The position numbers were made by a program, and so were the translations under genes. Shown piece after piece: positions 19,007-28,089 of a DNA stretch of 64,000 nt; within the stretch, counting starts at the first letter, position 1; each line of letters opens with the position of its first letter. The notes under the pieces were generated by a model. The model had not been told where the DNA came from. It ran no database searches and saw only the letters and a list, made by a program, of their open reading frames with translations. The stretch is taken from assembly GCF_002868715.1 (NCBI RefSeq), contig NZ_PKLZ01000011.1:1-64000 (forward strand), in the 5' to 3' direction. This DNA is from Kineobactrum sediminis (GTDB lineage Bacteria > Pseudomonadota > Gammaproteobacteria > Pseudomonadales > Halieaceae).

Positions 19007-20638
19007 TCAGTCCCCCAGCGTCCAGCCGGACGTAATCGGATAACGACGGTCGCGGCCAAAGCCGCGGCGCGTGGTGCGGACACCGATCGGCGCCTGTCGC
19101 CGCTTGTATTCATTGATATCCACCAGCCGTAACACCCGGTGCACCTGCTCCGCGTCCATACCGGTCGCTATAATCGCCGACGCGCTGAAATCCTGCTCTA
19201 CATACAGTTCCAGAATACGATCCAGTACCGGGTACGGGGGCAGGCTGTCCTCATCTTTCTGGTCGGGCGCCAGCTCTGCCGAGGGCGGGCGGTCAATCAC
19301 TCGCTGTGGGATGCAGGGCCCAAACGTGTTGCGGTAGCGCGACAGCTCGAATACCAGGGTCTTGGGTATGTCCTTGAGCACGTCAAAGCCGCCGGCCATA
19401 TCACCGTACAATGTGGAATAGCCCACTGCCAGCTCACTCTTGTTGCCGGTGGTCAGCACCAGCAGGCCTTTTTTGTTGGAGATGGACATCAATATCACGC
19501 CCCGACAACGGGCCTGCAGATTTTCCTCCGTGGTATCGGGCTGGGTACCGGCAAATTCTTCCTGCAAGCTGGCCATAAAGGCCTCGTACATGGGTTCAAT
19601 GGAAATGACCTTGTGCTTGACCCCCAGCAGATGGGCCTGCTCCGCCGCATCCTCAACACTCATTTGCAGGGTATAACGAAACGGCATCATCACCGCCTCC
19701 ACCCGCGCGGGCCCCAGCGCTTCCACCGCCACCGCCAGAGTAAGTGCGGAGTCAATCCCCCCGGAAAGCCCCAGTACAACGCCGCGGAAGCGATTCTTGT
19801 TGACGTAGTCGCGCATCCCCAACACCAGTGCCTGCCAGGTCGCTTCCAGTTCATCCATTGCCGGCTCAACCTCGAGACCGCCAAAGCTGATGCCCGCATC
19901 CGACTTGTGCGCGGTAAGCCAGTAATCGCCTTCAACAAAATGCGGTACCGAGGCACACACTTTACCTTCGGCATCTACGGCGAACGAGCCGCCGTCAAAT
20001 ACCAGCTCGTCCTGTCCGCCTACCTGGTTTACATAAACGATAGGGCAGTTGTTGGTGCTGGCACGCTCACCCACAAGACTCCAGCGTTCGACCCGCTTGC
20101 CACGATGATAGGGCGATGAATTCAGGTTCAGCAGCAGTTCCGCGCCTGCCTGTACAGAATCGCGCACGGGCGCCGTTTCCCAGATATCCTCGCATATGGT
20201 CAAGCCAACCCTGACACCGGCAATGGTCACTACGCAGGGTGCGTCGCCGGCCTGAAAATAACGCTTCTCGTCAAATACTTCGTAGTTGGGCAGGCATTGC
20301 TTGCGGTATTCCGCCACCAGCTTGCCCCGATGGATGACCCCGGCCACATTATAAAGCGCGATACCTTCCCGGCGCGGATACCCCAGCACTACCCAGGCAT
20401 TACCGGTCATCGCGGCGCAAATTGTCTCCAGCGACTGATTGACCCGCAGTTCCACGCTGGGCCGCAACAGCAGGTCCTCGGGGGGATAACCGATCAGGGT
20501 GAGCTCGGGGAACACCACTACCGGTTCTGCACACTGTTGCTCGGCACTCTTCACCGTGGCGATGACCTTCGCGGTATTACCCTCGAAGTCGCCTACGAGC
20601 GTGTTCATTTGGGCCATCAAGATGTTGAGGGTGGTCAT
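19007..20638 (-). CDS. nadE: Glutamine-dependent NAD+ synthetase
   Basis: Last step of NAD synthesis: amidates deamido-NAD with ammonia released from glutamine. It is a two-domain enzyme of 543 aa. The N-terminal nitrilase-type glutaminase has the triad E45, K113 and C149 (in TICEDIW), and the C-terminal synthetase has the ATP pyrophosphatase loop SGGIDS at 292-297. It is convergent with bamD with only 2 bases between the stop codons and no visible terminator. The start ATG 20638 has a poor ribosome site but fits the family length. Its position between bamD and pilS is not part of the Pseudomonas order. Confidence 0.95.
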   Translation of the reverse strand: MTTLNILMAQMNTLVGDFEGNTAKVIATVKSAEQQCAEPVVVFPELTLIGYPPEDLLLRPSVELRVNQSLETICAAMTGNAWVVLGYPRREGIALYNVAGVIHRGKLVAEYRKQCLPNYEVFDEKRYFQAGDAPCVVTIAGVRVGLTICEDIWETAPVRDSVQAGAELLLNLNSSPYHRGKRVERWSLVGERASTNNCPIVYVNQVGGQDELVFDGGSFAVDAEGKVCASVPHFVEGDYWLTAHKSDAGISFGGLEVEPAMDELEATWQALVLGMRDYVNKNRFRGVVLGLSGGIDSALTLAVAVEALGPARVEAVMMPFRYTLQMSVEDAAEQAHLLGVKHKVISIEPMYEAFMASLQEEFAGTQPDTTEENLQARCRGVILMSISNKKGLLVLTTGNKSELAVGYSTLYGDMAGGFDVLKDIPKTLVFELSRYRNTFGPCIPQRVIDRPPSAELAPDQKDEDSLPPYPVLDRILELYVEQDFSASAIIATGMDAEQVHRVLRLVDINEYKRRQAPIGVRTTRRGFGRDRRYPITSGWTLGD

Positions 20639-20798
20639 AGGGGGGGTCCGGTATCGCGTTCAGCCAAAACACCATTTTCCGGTAAACCCGCGGCCGCTGC
20701 CAGCCCTCGCGACAAATTAGGATGGACGTTTAACGCATTCCCCAACCCAACAGGCCTGTTACACTAGCGTTTCACTATTGACCAGGGCTCTTCCAGGC

Positions 20799-22424
20799 GT
20801 GAACCGACCCGCAATCCTTACCCGGCCCAGTCCCCACAGCGTTTCCCAGCAAAACGCCGTACTGTTCCGCATCTACGTAGGCTACAGGTCGCTGCTGTCG
20901 ATCGCATTGCTGATCATGCTGGTGAGCCCCAACACACGGCAATTGGTGGGCAGCCTCAACCCGACCCTGTACGTCACTGTTGCATTGCTTTATCTCGGGA
21001 CCAGCGCCCTGCTATTGGGGTCGCTGGCCAGTGACTGGCGCTACAACCAGCGCATGCTGTTCCTTGTCTTCCTGGTTGATATTGTCGCTATAGTGCTGAT
21101 GACCGATGCCAGCGGTGGCATGACCAGCGGGCTACCCGTTTTGCTGGTTATTACGGTAGCCGCCAGTGCAGTGATGATTCCCAATCGCACCCTGGCCACG
21201 CTGATCGCCGCCCTAAGTGTGCTTGCCACCCTCGCTGATACCGTATGGCTGATACTGCGCAACGAGATTGGCATCAATGAACTGTTCCGTGTCGGCCTGC
21301 TGGGGTTGCTGATCTTTGGTGTCTCGGTGATGGTACAGTTTGTCGCCTGGCGCCTGACCCGGGCCGAGGAACTGGCGCGCGACCGGGCCAGTGACCTGTA
21401 CAACCTCCAGCGCCTGAATGAGCAGATCGTGCAACATATGCAAACCGGTATCCTGCTTGTTACTGAAGAGGGCGCGGTGCGGGTCCTGAACAAGGCTGCC
21501 AGCCCGCTACTCTCCCCGGATCGGGCCATCACCATGGAACAGGGAAGGAAACTGGCAGACTACAGCCCCGAGCTGGCGGCCCAGTATCAATATTGGCGCG
21601 AAACCGACCAGCATCGGATGCAGCCTTTCCGGGTTTCTGAAGAAGCACCCCAGGTCATGGCCCACTTCCAGGCACTGCAGCCCGGCACCGAGCGCGAGAC
21701 CCTGGTATTTCTTGAGGACTATACGCCGGTGACACAGCAGGCACAGTCGCTGAAGCTCAGTTCCCTGGGGCGGCTGACTGCGAGTATTGCCCATGAAATC
21801 CGCAACCCCCTGGGCGCCATCAGCCACGCTGCACAACTGCTCCAGGAATCCACTACCCTGGCGCCAGCGGACCAGCGCCTGGCCGATATTATCCAGCAAC
21901 ACAGCAAACGCGTGAACCAGACGGTAGAGAGCGTCATGCAGATATCCCGCCGGGAGCTGCCAAAGCCCGAGTATTTGCTGCTGGCGGAGTGGTTGCCCGA
22001 CTTCATTGGCCGACACCTCGACACTATCAGGGACGAAGCTGAAATTACCGTTGATTGCAGTTATCCCGATTTACTGGTGGAGTTTGACCAGGAAAACCTG
22101 CAGCGGGTGCTGGGCAACCTGCTGGACAATGCGCTGCGTCACAGTAAGATGGCGACAGGACGGGAAACGGCGAGAGTTGAGGTTACCCTGGAGTTCAGTC
22201 GGCACCAGTGCCTGATTGATGTCGTCGACCAGGGCACCGGTGTGCCGCCAAAGGAACGCTCAAAGCTGTTTGAACCGTTTTATACGACGGTTGAGGAAGG
22301 CAGCGGCATGGGTCTGTTCCTGTGTAAAGAACTGTGTGAAATCAATAACGCCGGTCTCCATTACAGAACCACCAGCAGTGGCGAAAGCTGTTTTCGGCTG
22401 TCCCTGAACCAACGCGCATTTTAA
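20799..22424 (+). CDS. pilS: Sensor histidine kinase PilS
   Basis: Membrane sensor kinase that controls pilin expression through PilR. About six transmembrane segments occupy the first 185 residues, followed by a PAS-like cytoplasmic domain (about 195-310), the HisKA domain with phospho-acceptor in SIAHEIRNPLGAI (His 332 from this start), and the HATPase domain with NLLDNALRHS, a D-x-G-x-G motif and GMGLFLCK. Start uncertain: GTG 20799 or TTG 20778; a possible -10 (TACACT, 20760-20765) would leave almost no leader for the TTG. The stop is followed 8 bases later by pilR, so they form one operon. Confidence 0.92.
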   Translation: MNRPAILTRPSPHSVSQQNAVLFRIYVGYRSLLSIALLIMLVSPNTRQLVGSLNPTLYVTVALLYLGTSALLLGSLASDWRYNQRMLFLVFLVDIVAIVLMTDASGGMTSGLPVLLVITVAASAVMIPNRTLATLIAALSVLATLADTVWLILRNEIGINELFRVGLLGLLIFGVSVMVQFVAWRLTRAEELARDRASDLYNLQRLNEQIVQHMQTGILLVTEEGAVRVLNKAASPLLSPDRAITMEQGRKLADYSPELAAQYQYWRETDQHRMQPFRVSEEAPQVMAHFQALQPGTERETLVFLEDYTPVTQQAQSLKLSSLGRLTASIAHEIRNPLGAISHAAQLLQESTTLAPADQRLADIIQQHSKRVNQTVESVMQISRRELPKPEYLLLAEWLPDFIGRHLDTIRDEAEITVDCSYPDLLVEFDQENLQRVLGNLLDNALRHSKMATGRETARVEVTLEFSRHQCLIDVVDQGTGVPPKERSKLFEPFYTTVEEGSGMGLFLCKELCEINNAGLHYRTTSSGESCFRLSLNQRAF

Positions 22425-22432
22425 GGACCCTT

Positions 22433-23821
22433 ATGAGCACACAAACCGTGCTGATCGTCGATGACGAACCCGACATCCGCGAATTGCTGGGTATTACCCT
22501 CAGCCGCATGGGCCTGCAGTCATCCAGCGCCGCCACCTTGCAGGAGGCCCGCGAAAAAATTCAGGCGTTACAGCCGGATTTGTGCCTGACCGACATGCGC
22601 CTGCCGGATGGCAATGGCATCAGCCTGGTTGAGTATATCCAGGGCGATTTCCCACATATTCCAGTGGCCATGATCACCGCTCACGGCAGTGTGGAGATTG
22701 CAATTTCGGCACTCAAGGCCGGTGCCTTCGACTTTATCAGCAAGCCCATTGAGCTGGAGCGGCTGCGTAACCTGGTTAGCTCGGCGCTGCGCCTGAACGA
22801 CCAGCCTCAACCGGCTGCGATAGCGGAGCACAGTACCAGCGGTCTGGTCGGTAACGCGCCCGGTATCATCGCCCTGCGAGAGCAGATCTCAAAGCTTGCG
22901 CGGAGCCAGGCGCCGGTCCATATCCACGGCGAGTCCGGGGTGGGCAAGGAAGTTGTGGCCAGGCTGATCCACAGCAGTGGCCCCAGGGCGGAGCGACCCT
23001 TCATCGCGGTAAACTGTGGCGCGATTCCTCCAGAACTCATGGAGAGCGAATTTTTTGGCCACCTGAAAGGAAGCTTCAGTGGCGCCAATCGCGACAAACT
23101 GGGTCTGTTCCAGGCAGCCCAGGGCGGCACCCTGTTCCTGGATGAAGTGGCAGACCTGCCATTGGCAATGCAGGTAAAGTTACTGCGTGCGATACAGGAA
23201 AAGGCCGTGCGCCCGGTCGGCGCGAGCGAGGAATATCCCACCGATGTACGCCTGCTCAGTGCAACCCACAAGAATCTGGCCGCCGAAGTACAGACAGGGT
23301 ATTTCCGCAATGACCTGTATTATCGTATCAATGTCATTGATGTCCATGTCCCCAGCCTGAGAGAGAGGCTGGAAGACCTGCCTGGCCTGGCGCAGGTACT
23401 GTTACTGCGTATCGCGGAAGCGAGCGGCGCCAGCCCCCCCACTCTCGCATCGTCTGCCATGGCTGCGCTGGCGCACTATCACTTTCCGGGCAACGTGCGG
23501 GAGCTGGAGAATATCCTGGAACGCGCGTTTGCTCTCGCCGAGGGCGATACCATTAGCGCACGCGACCTGCAGCTGTCGGACCGGCCGCCTGTGGAGACCC
23601 GGAAAGGTAATGGCAGTACCGGTAACGGAAGCAGCGATACATCAACAGACGTTGAAGCCGCCTACGGTAACCTGGAGGCCTATCTCGAGGATATTGAACG
23701 GCAGATACTCAGCGCGGCACTGGAACAATGCCGCTGGAACAAAACCGCAACCGCAAAGCTCCTGGGTATCAGTTTCCGTAGTTTGCGTTACCGCCTGCAA
23801 AAGCTGAAGCTGGAAGATTGA
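22433..23821 (+). CDS. pilR: Sigma-54-dependent response regulator PilR
   Basis: NtrC-family activator (462 aa) that with sigma-54 drives pilin genes. Receiver domain: D10, D11, phospho-acceptor D54, K104. AAA+ domain: Walker A GESGVGKE (166-173), Walker B GTLFLDEV (232-239), and the sigma-54 contact loop reads GSFSGA (213-218) rather than the usual GAFTGA. The C-terminal Fis-type helix-turn-helix is at about residues 425-460. A Gly/Ser/Thr-rich linker precedes it. It is convergent with the second minor pilin operon (12-base gap), which places pilSR between the two pilus clusters. Confidence 0.94.
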   Translation: MSTQTVLIVDDEPDIRELLGITLSRMGLQSSSAATLQEAREKIQALQPDLCLTDMRLPDGNGISLVEYIQGDFPHIPVAMITAHGSVEIAISALKAGAFDFISKPIELERLRNLVSSALRLNDQPQPAAIAEHSTSGLVGNAPGIIALREQISKLARSQAPVHIHGESGVGKEVVARLIHSSGPRAERPFIAVNCGAIPPELMESEFFGHLKGSFSGANRDKLGLFQAAQGGTLFLDEVADLPLAMQVKLLRAIQEKAVRPVGASEEYPTDVRLLSATHKNLAAEVQTGYFRNDLYYRINVIDVHVPSLRERLEDLPGLAQVLLLRIAEASGASPPTLASSAMAALAHYHFPGNVRELENILERAFALAEGDTISARDLQLSDRPPVETRKGNGSTGNGSSDTSTDVEAAYGNLEAYLEDIERQILSAALEQCRWNKTATAKLLGISFRSLRYRLQKLKLED

Positions 23822-23833
23822 ACACCGGGCTAA

Positions 23834-24301
23834 TTACCAGCACTGCGTCGCCTGGCCCGGGCCAGTGGCCGACTTTATGCCGGTCGACGTCACCTGCAGA
23901 GTGCCGCACACCGTATCCAGCGCCTGCGAACCCACCGGGGTGGCAGAGAGACTGAAACCCCGGCCGCTGACTTCCATTAACAACGTAATGAGATAAATAC
24001 CGCCGGTTGCTACCTGCGCCCCGCCATCATCTATTCGGTAGGCAGTATCTGCTGTCATGCCAAGATCATTAAACGCTGCGGCATACTGGCGGTTATTAAC
24101 GAAAAACTCTTCCTGGCGGGCAAGCAGCCTAAATAATTCGGCCTGCGCGACCGTACGGCCGGCCTTGCGCACCTGACCCTGGTAGGCCGGTAACATCAGC
24201 ACCAGCAGCAACCCGACAATCAGCACCACAACCATCAGCTCAATCAGGGTGACCCCGTTCTGGTGATGCCGCTGGTCCCTTGCCTTCGTCGCGGAACTCA
24301 C
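23834..24301 (-). CDS. pilE: PilE-type minor pilin, copy 2
   Basis: 155-residue pilin-like protein with NGVTLIELMVVVLIVGLLL (Gly-1, Glu+5) and PAYQGQVRKAGRTVAQAELFRLLARQEEFF, the PilE signature. Two cysteines near the C-terminus probably form a disulfide. The start at 24301 overlaps the pilY1 stop by 4 bases. It is the last gene of the second minor pilin operon, the position pilE also has in Pseudomonas. It is clearly divergent from the copy at 13106-13510 except in the N-terminal helix. Confidence 0.87.
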   Translation of the reverse strand: MSSATKARDQRHHQNGVTLIELMVVVLIVGLLLVLMLPAYQGQVRKAGRTVAQAELFRLLARQEEFFVNNRQYAAAFNDLGMTADTAYRIDDGGAQVATGGIYLITLLMEVSGRGFSLSATPVGSQALDTVCGTLQVTSTGIKSATGPGQATQCW

Positions 24302-27300
24302 AACCTGTCGATGCCGGGTTCTCGCCAGTAAAGCTGGAACAGGCGTGGCGCAAGGCTCTCGATTAACGGTCCGGACAGGTGCAGGCTATCATCCGTCGTT
24401 CCTTCACCGGTTATGCCGCCCCCCGGAATCAGTATGCCCTCAGCGAGCAGGACAGGATCAGCAGGAATGCCCTCACCCAGGCTAAACACCCGACTGGAGG
24501 CGTTCACCGCCGCACCGTCGGCGAGCTGCACTACGTACAAGCGGCCTTCACCGACAGCGGAAATACAGCCTTCCTCCCCCGGGGTAAAGGTGGTCAGGAA
24601 TACCCGCCCCGCATCCACGAGGGGGCTGGATAAGCCCTTTTCGCCAGAGCCGGCCAATTCAATCTTCCAGCCATTGTGGAGTGCCGTGTCGCAACCAGGC
24701 TCACTACCAGACAGGCAATTTGTGCGAGTCGGCAGATCGTCGGGCGTGAGAGGTGCCCGACTTTTTACTCCAGGGTCACCACTGGTGGTGTGATAGTCCT
24801 TGAGGTAAAAGTGGAAGTTGGTCACCGCTGTCTCGTTGGGGTGTGCACGGTCACCGCTTGAGATAATAACGCCATCGAAAGATGCCCTGGTATCATCGAG
24901 CACCTCCACGACTTGTGGGGCATGGAAAAAACGCCGGTCATCACTGGCCGGATCTGCGCCGCCCAATGACGCCAGCTTACTGATGAACCAGTTGTTGGCA
25001 CGATGATCGGTATCTGTGCTGTTGCCCACAGGCAGATCGACACGCCAGACCGTGCCGCCGGTGTCACCTACATAGAGCCGGTGAATGTGACCGCCGGCAT
25101 CCGTCAGTGCGCTAACCGTGGAGGGAATACTGTCCACCAGGCCAGTGTGAACATAATGCCGGTTGCTCTGAACCGCGGTGAGCCCGCCGATGGCTTTCCA
25201 CACCAGTTCGCCACTGCGAGCATCGACAATGTAAATCGCGTTGCCAATGTCGTCCGCTGCGGCGCTGAGGTCCTTGCCGATACGGTGCTCCAGATCAGCG
25301 TCCCAGCCACCGTTGTAACCGCCACCAAAAACCAGTACGTCACGGCTGCTGCCTCCGTACCTGACCTTGCCGACAACCGGTGTTGAAAAACTGAGCGCTA
25401 GCTCGTCGAAGTCACCGCCGGTGGTGCGGCTGATCTTCCATAGCAGTGAGGGCGGTGCAGTGGCGTCGCTGATATCCAGCGCATAGTAACTGGCGCCTCC
25501 ACGGCGCAAACCAAAGTAGACATACGCTTCGTCGCCGTCCTCCGCCTTGAGGGCGCCATCCTGGTCGCGGTCCCTGGTAAACAGCACAGGCGCACCGTCA
25601 ATCCCGTACAGCATTTTGCCACTGGGCCTGGTGCCTGCCCGGCGGGTACGAATATTGGACAATAATTCACGGGGTAAAAAGCCCACCACCTCCCTCCCGC
25701 TCTCATTACCCGCACGATCGGTATTCTCGAGTATGTGGAATATCCCGTCACCGCTACCGAACAGTATGCGCACAGCCGGGTTGGCAGCGTCGTAGCCGCC
25801 ACCAATGGCGCCGTAGTCAAGTATTGCAGGGCGCGAATGCAGGTTTTCACCGAGCAGCCAGGCCCCGGCGTAGGGTGACCGGCCGTCGTCACGCAGGCCC
25901 CTGGCCCAGCGAATCAACGCCAGGGCCTCGGTGCTACTCTGCGCACCCAGTCGTGTCTGCAGATCAGCGGCTGTAGCCTCATCGGCATTGAAGGCAAGCA
26001 GCCTGTTACCGTTCGCTGCGCCATTGAGTACCAGTGCCGGCTCGACATAAAGCTGGCGGGTGTTGGCGCCATTAACACTACCGACTTCCTGGCCGTCGCT
26101 TGCGATAAACCCGGGAATCTTTTGTCCGGCACCGCCACGGGTGACGATCCTGCCATCGGCCGCCCCGGGGATCATCGGGTTACCCAACGTCGAAGGCAAT
26201 GCATCGACATCGGTCCAGAAGGTCAGGGCATCAAAGGCAATTCGCCCTTTATCCTTTCCCGCCAGCGTGAGGCCGGGATTACCCCTGCTATCCACTATCG
26301 GGCTGTCCGTTACCGAGCGGTCCACAGGTGTCTCACTGTTGGCAGGTACCACCCGAGCAGGTTTTACCAGACGAAGTTTTTTGAGATTACCGGGCCAGCC
26401 CACTGTGGGCTGGGCCGCAAACAGGGTGATGAACAACTCGCCGTTCTTGCCGACCTGGCCGAACGCGCTGACCGGCACCGATGCTGCAACCGCTGTACTC
26501 GCATCGGCAATCATGTCGCCCAGCGCAGTGGTTAGATCGCGCTCCAGTGCATGAAGATCACGTAAACCGGAAATCAGCGTGCCACCTCCCGCCGCTGCTT
26601 GAGCGTCTGCCTGTTCCAGACGGTCCGTCGCGCTGATGATCCATGTTTTCTGCAACTGAACCAGAGCCCGATGGAGAGGCGCAAGATCAGTACCCGGCTG
26701 ATGAAAGTGGCGCAACAACTCGTCAAATCCAGGCCCACCCGGGTACAGGCCAGCACGATAAATATCATCGAGGTCGGCATCGTCACTTACCTCACCTGTT
26801 GCCAGCACCATGGAATACAGACGTGGACAGGTATCGGATGAAGCAAACGGGGAGATATAGCGGGGCCCGGCCATGATGCCCGGATCGTGATCCGGCAGCG
26901 GGCGGTCCAGCCCGAAGTTGCCGCGGGTATTTCTACCCGATAAAACATTCCTGCCGTTCAGATACCGGTACCACTCCAGGTAGGCGGCCACCGGTTGCAA
27001 CGACTGGGGGTCGGCGGCGGGTAGTTCCGGCAGGGACTTTATGCTCGCCTGAATGTCTACACGCGCGTCACCCAGGCGCCGGTAACCCTGCAGCAGGGTA
27101 CCACCACCGACAATGGGCTCGCCCTCTATTAACAGCGTATTACCTCTATTATTGGAAACCGCCAACGCCAGCTCAACATCATTGAACAGCGGATTGTCCA
27201 GCACGGCGGCAAGCACAGCTTTTACACCGCCCGCCATCGTGACATTGTCGGCATCCGCATGGAACCCGGCAAGGTGGGCATGGGCCGCTGCCGACATTTT

Positions 27301-27501
27301 CGGTGCGCAATCCTTATTGTAAATACACACTGGTTCTGCGTCGGCTGTTGCACGCACATCCAGCAACATGAACAGGTAAGGCGTGACCGGCAACGTACCG
27401 CCTACGTATACGTCAATATCGTCGGCAAATCCGCTCTTGCATAACAACAAACCAATCACCAACAATGCTGCGGCATTCGTCCATTTCTGCCTTGCTCTCA
27501 T
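24298..27501 (-). CDS. pilY1: PilY1-type protein, copy 2 (degenerate MIDAS)
   Basis: 1067-residue secreted PilY1 homolog. The signal peptide ends at about residue 26 (GFA before DDIDVYVG). The von Willebrand A-like start reads PYLFMLLDVRATADAEP, so the MIDAS Asp-x-Ser-x-Ser is D48-V-R-A-T and metal binding there is probably lost. The C-terminal propeller is recognisable from about residue 540, with FGGGYNGGWDAD and the SPLVDAGRVFLTTFTPG ending. An EF-hand-like loop, DRDQDGALKAEDGDE, is encoded near 25528-25577. GTG 27510 is a possible earlier start; the ATG at 27501 gives the cleaner signal peptide. This copy stands at the locus where Pseudomonas has its pilY1. Confidence 0.85.
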   Translation of the reverse strand: MRARQKWTNAAALLVIGLLLCKSGFADDIDVYVGGTLPVTPYLFMLLDVRATADAEPVCIYNKDCAPKMSAAAHAHLAGFHADADNVTMAGGVKAVLAAVLDNPLFNDVELALAVSNNRGNTLLIEGEPIVGGGTLLQGYRRLGDARVDIQASIKSLPELPAADPQSLQPVAAYLEWYRYLNGRNVLSGRNTRGNFGLDRPLPDHDPGIMAGPRYISPFASSDTCPRLYSMVLATGEVSDDADLDDIYRAGLYPGGPGFDELLRHFHQPGTDLAPLHRALVQLQKTWIISATDRLEQADAQAAAGGGTLISGLRDLHALERDLTTALGDMIADASTAVAASVPVSAFGQVGKNGELFITLFAAQPTVGWPGNLKKLRLVKPARVVPANSETPVDRSVTDSPIVDSRGNPGLTLAGKDKGRIAFDALTFWTDVDALPSTLGNPMIPGAADGRIVTRGGAGQKIPGFIASDGQEVGSVNGANTRQLYVEPALVLNGAANGNRLLAFNADEATAADLQTRLGAQSSTEALALIRWARGLRDDGRSPYAGAWLLGENLHSRPAILDYGAIGGGYDAANPAVRILFGSGDGIFHILENTDRAGNESGREVVGFLPRELLSNIRTRRAGTRPSGKMLYGIDGAPVLFTRDRDQDGALKAEDGDEAYVYFGLRRGGASYYALDISDATAPPSLLWKISRTTGGDFDELALSFSTPVVGKVRYGGSSRDVLVFGGGYNGGWDADLEHRIGKDLSAAADDIGNAIYIVDARSGELVWKAIGGLTAVQSNRHYVHTGLVDSIPSTVSALTDAGGHIHRLYVGDTGGTVWRVDLPVGNSTDTDHRANNWFISKLASLGGADPASDDRRFFHAPQVVEVLDDTRASFDGVIISSGDRAHPNETAVTNFHFYLKDYHTTSGDPGVKSRAPLTPDDLPTRTNCLSGSEPGCDTALHNGWKIELAGSGEKGLSSPLVDAGRVFLTTFTPGEEGCISAVGEGRLYVVQLADGAAVNASSRVFSLGEGIPADPVLLAEGILIPGGGITGEGTTDDSLHLSGPLIESLAPRLFQLYWREPGIDRL

Positions 27502-27539
27502 CGTCTTCACTCAACTGTCTATGAACTGATTCCCACCCG

Positions 27540-28085
27540 TTAACCGGCCCCAGAGGCAATGCGTATCGCCACGCCCTGCACCACGCGGGCACTGCCGAGA
27601 CCGACGTCCACACCATCTACTTCTACAATGATTTCAAACAGCGCAACGGCAAAATTTCCGGTGGCTGAGGCTTCATTCTCCACCTGCCGGAACGGATGAT
27701 GACTCGACAGCAGTGGAGCCTGTCGAACAATCCGGTACTCCACGTTCACGCCGGGTTCAACGGCTTCCGCGGTAGCGGAAACAGCGAGCGTGGGTGAATC
27801 ACATACTGCATCACGCTCACACAGGGTATAGCCGACGCCGCCAGTGACCGGGAAATGGCTGATGTGTGCCACAAGGGCATTGGCGATACCACGAGCTTTC
27901 TGGAAAGCCTGCTCACGAAACTGGTCATTACCCGCCATGCGGAATTCCAGGATACTGGTATTGATGACGGTGTTCGCGATCAGGCCCAGCAACAACAGGA
28001 AAAGCATGGCAAGCAGTAACACCTGCCCCCTTTCAGCCCCGCCATGGGCTGGCTCGAAACCTGCACCTGTGGTCGGCGTGAACAA
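27540..28085 (-). CDS. pilX: PilX-type minor pilin assembly protein, copy 2
   Basis: 181-residue PilX-like protein with an N-terminal hydrophobic helix (about residues 21-43) after ERG, again without Glu at +5. It has the QAFQKARGIANALVAHI helix and a short globular domain. The only available start upstream of the helix is TTG 28085, which lies right behind an AGAGG sequence, so the initiation site is doubtful. It is located between pilW and pilY1 as expected and shows only weak sequence resemblance to the copy at 10548. Confidence 0.75.
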   Translation of the reverse strand: MFTPTTGAGFEPAHGGAERGQVLLLAMLFLLLLGLIANTVINTSILEFRMAGNDQFREQAFQKARGIANALVAHISHFPVTGGVGYTLCERDAVCDSPTLAVSATAEAVEPGVNVEYRIVRQAPLLSSHHPFRQVENEASATGNFAVALFEIIVEVDGVDVGLGSARVVQGVAIRIASGAG

Positions 28086-28089
28086 CCTC

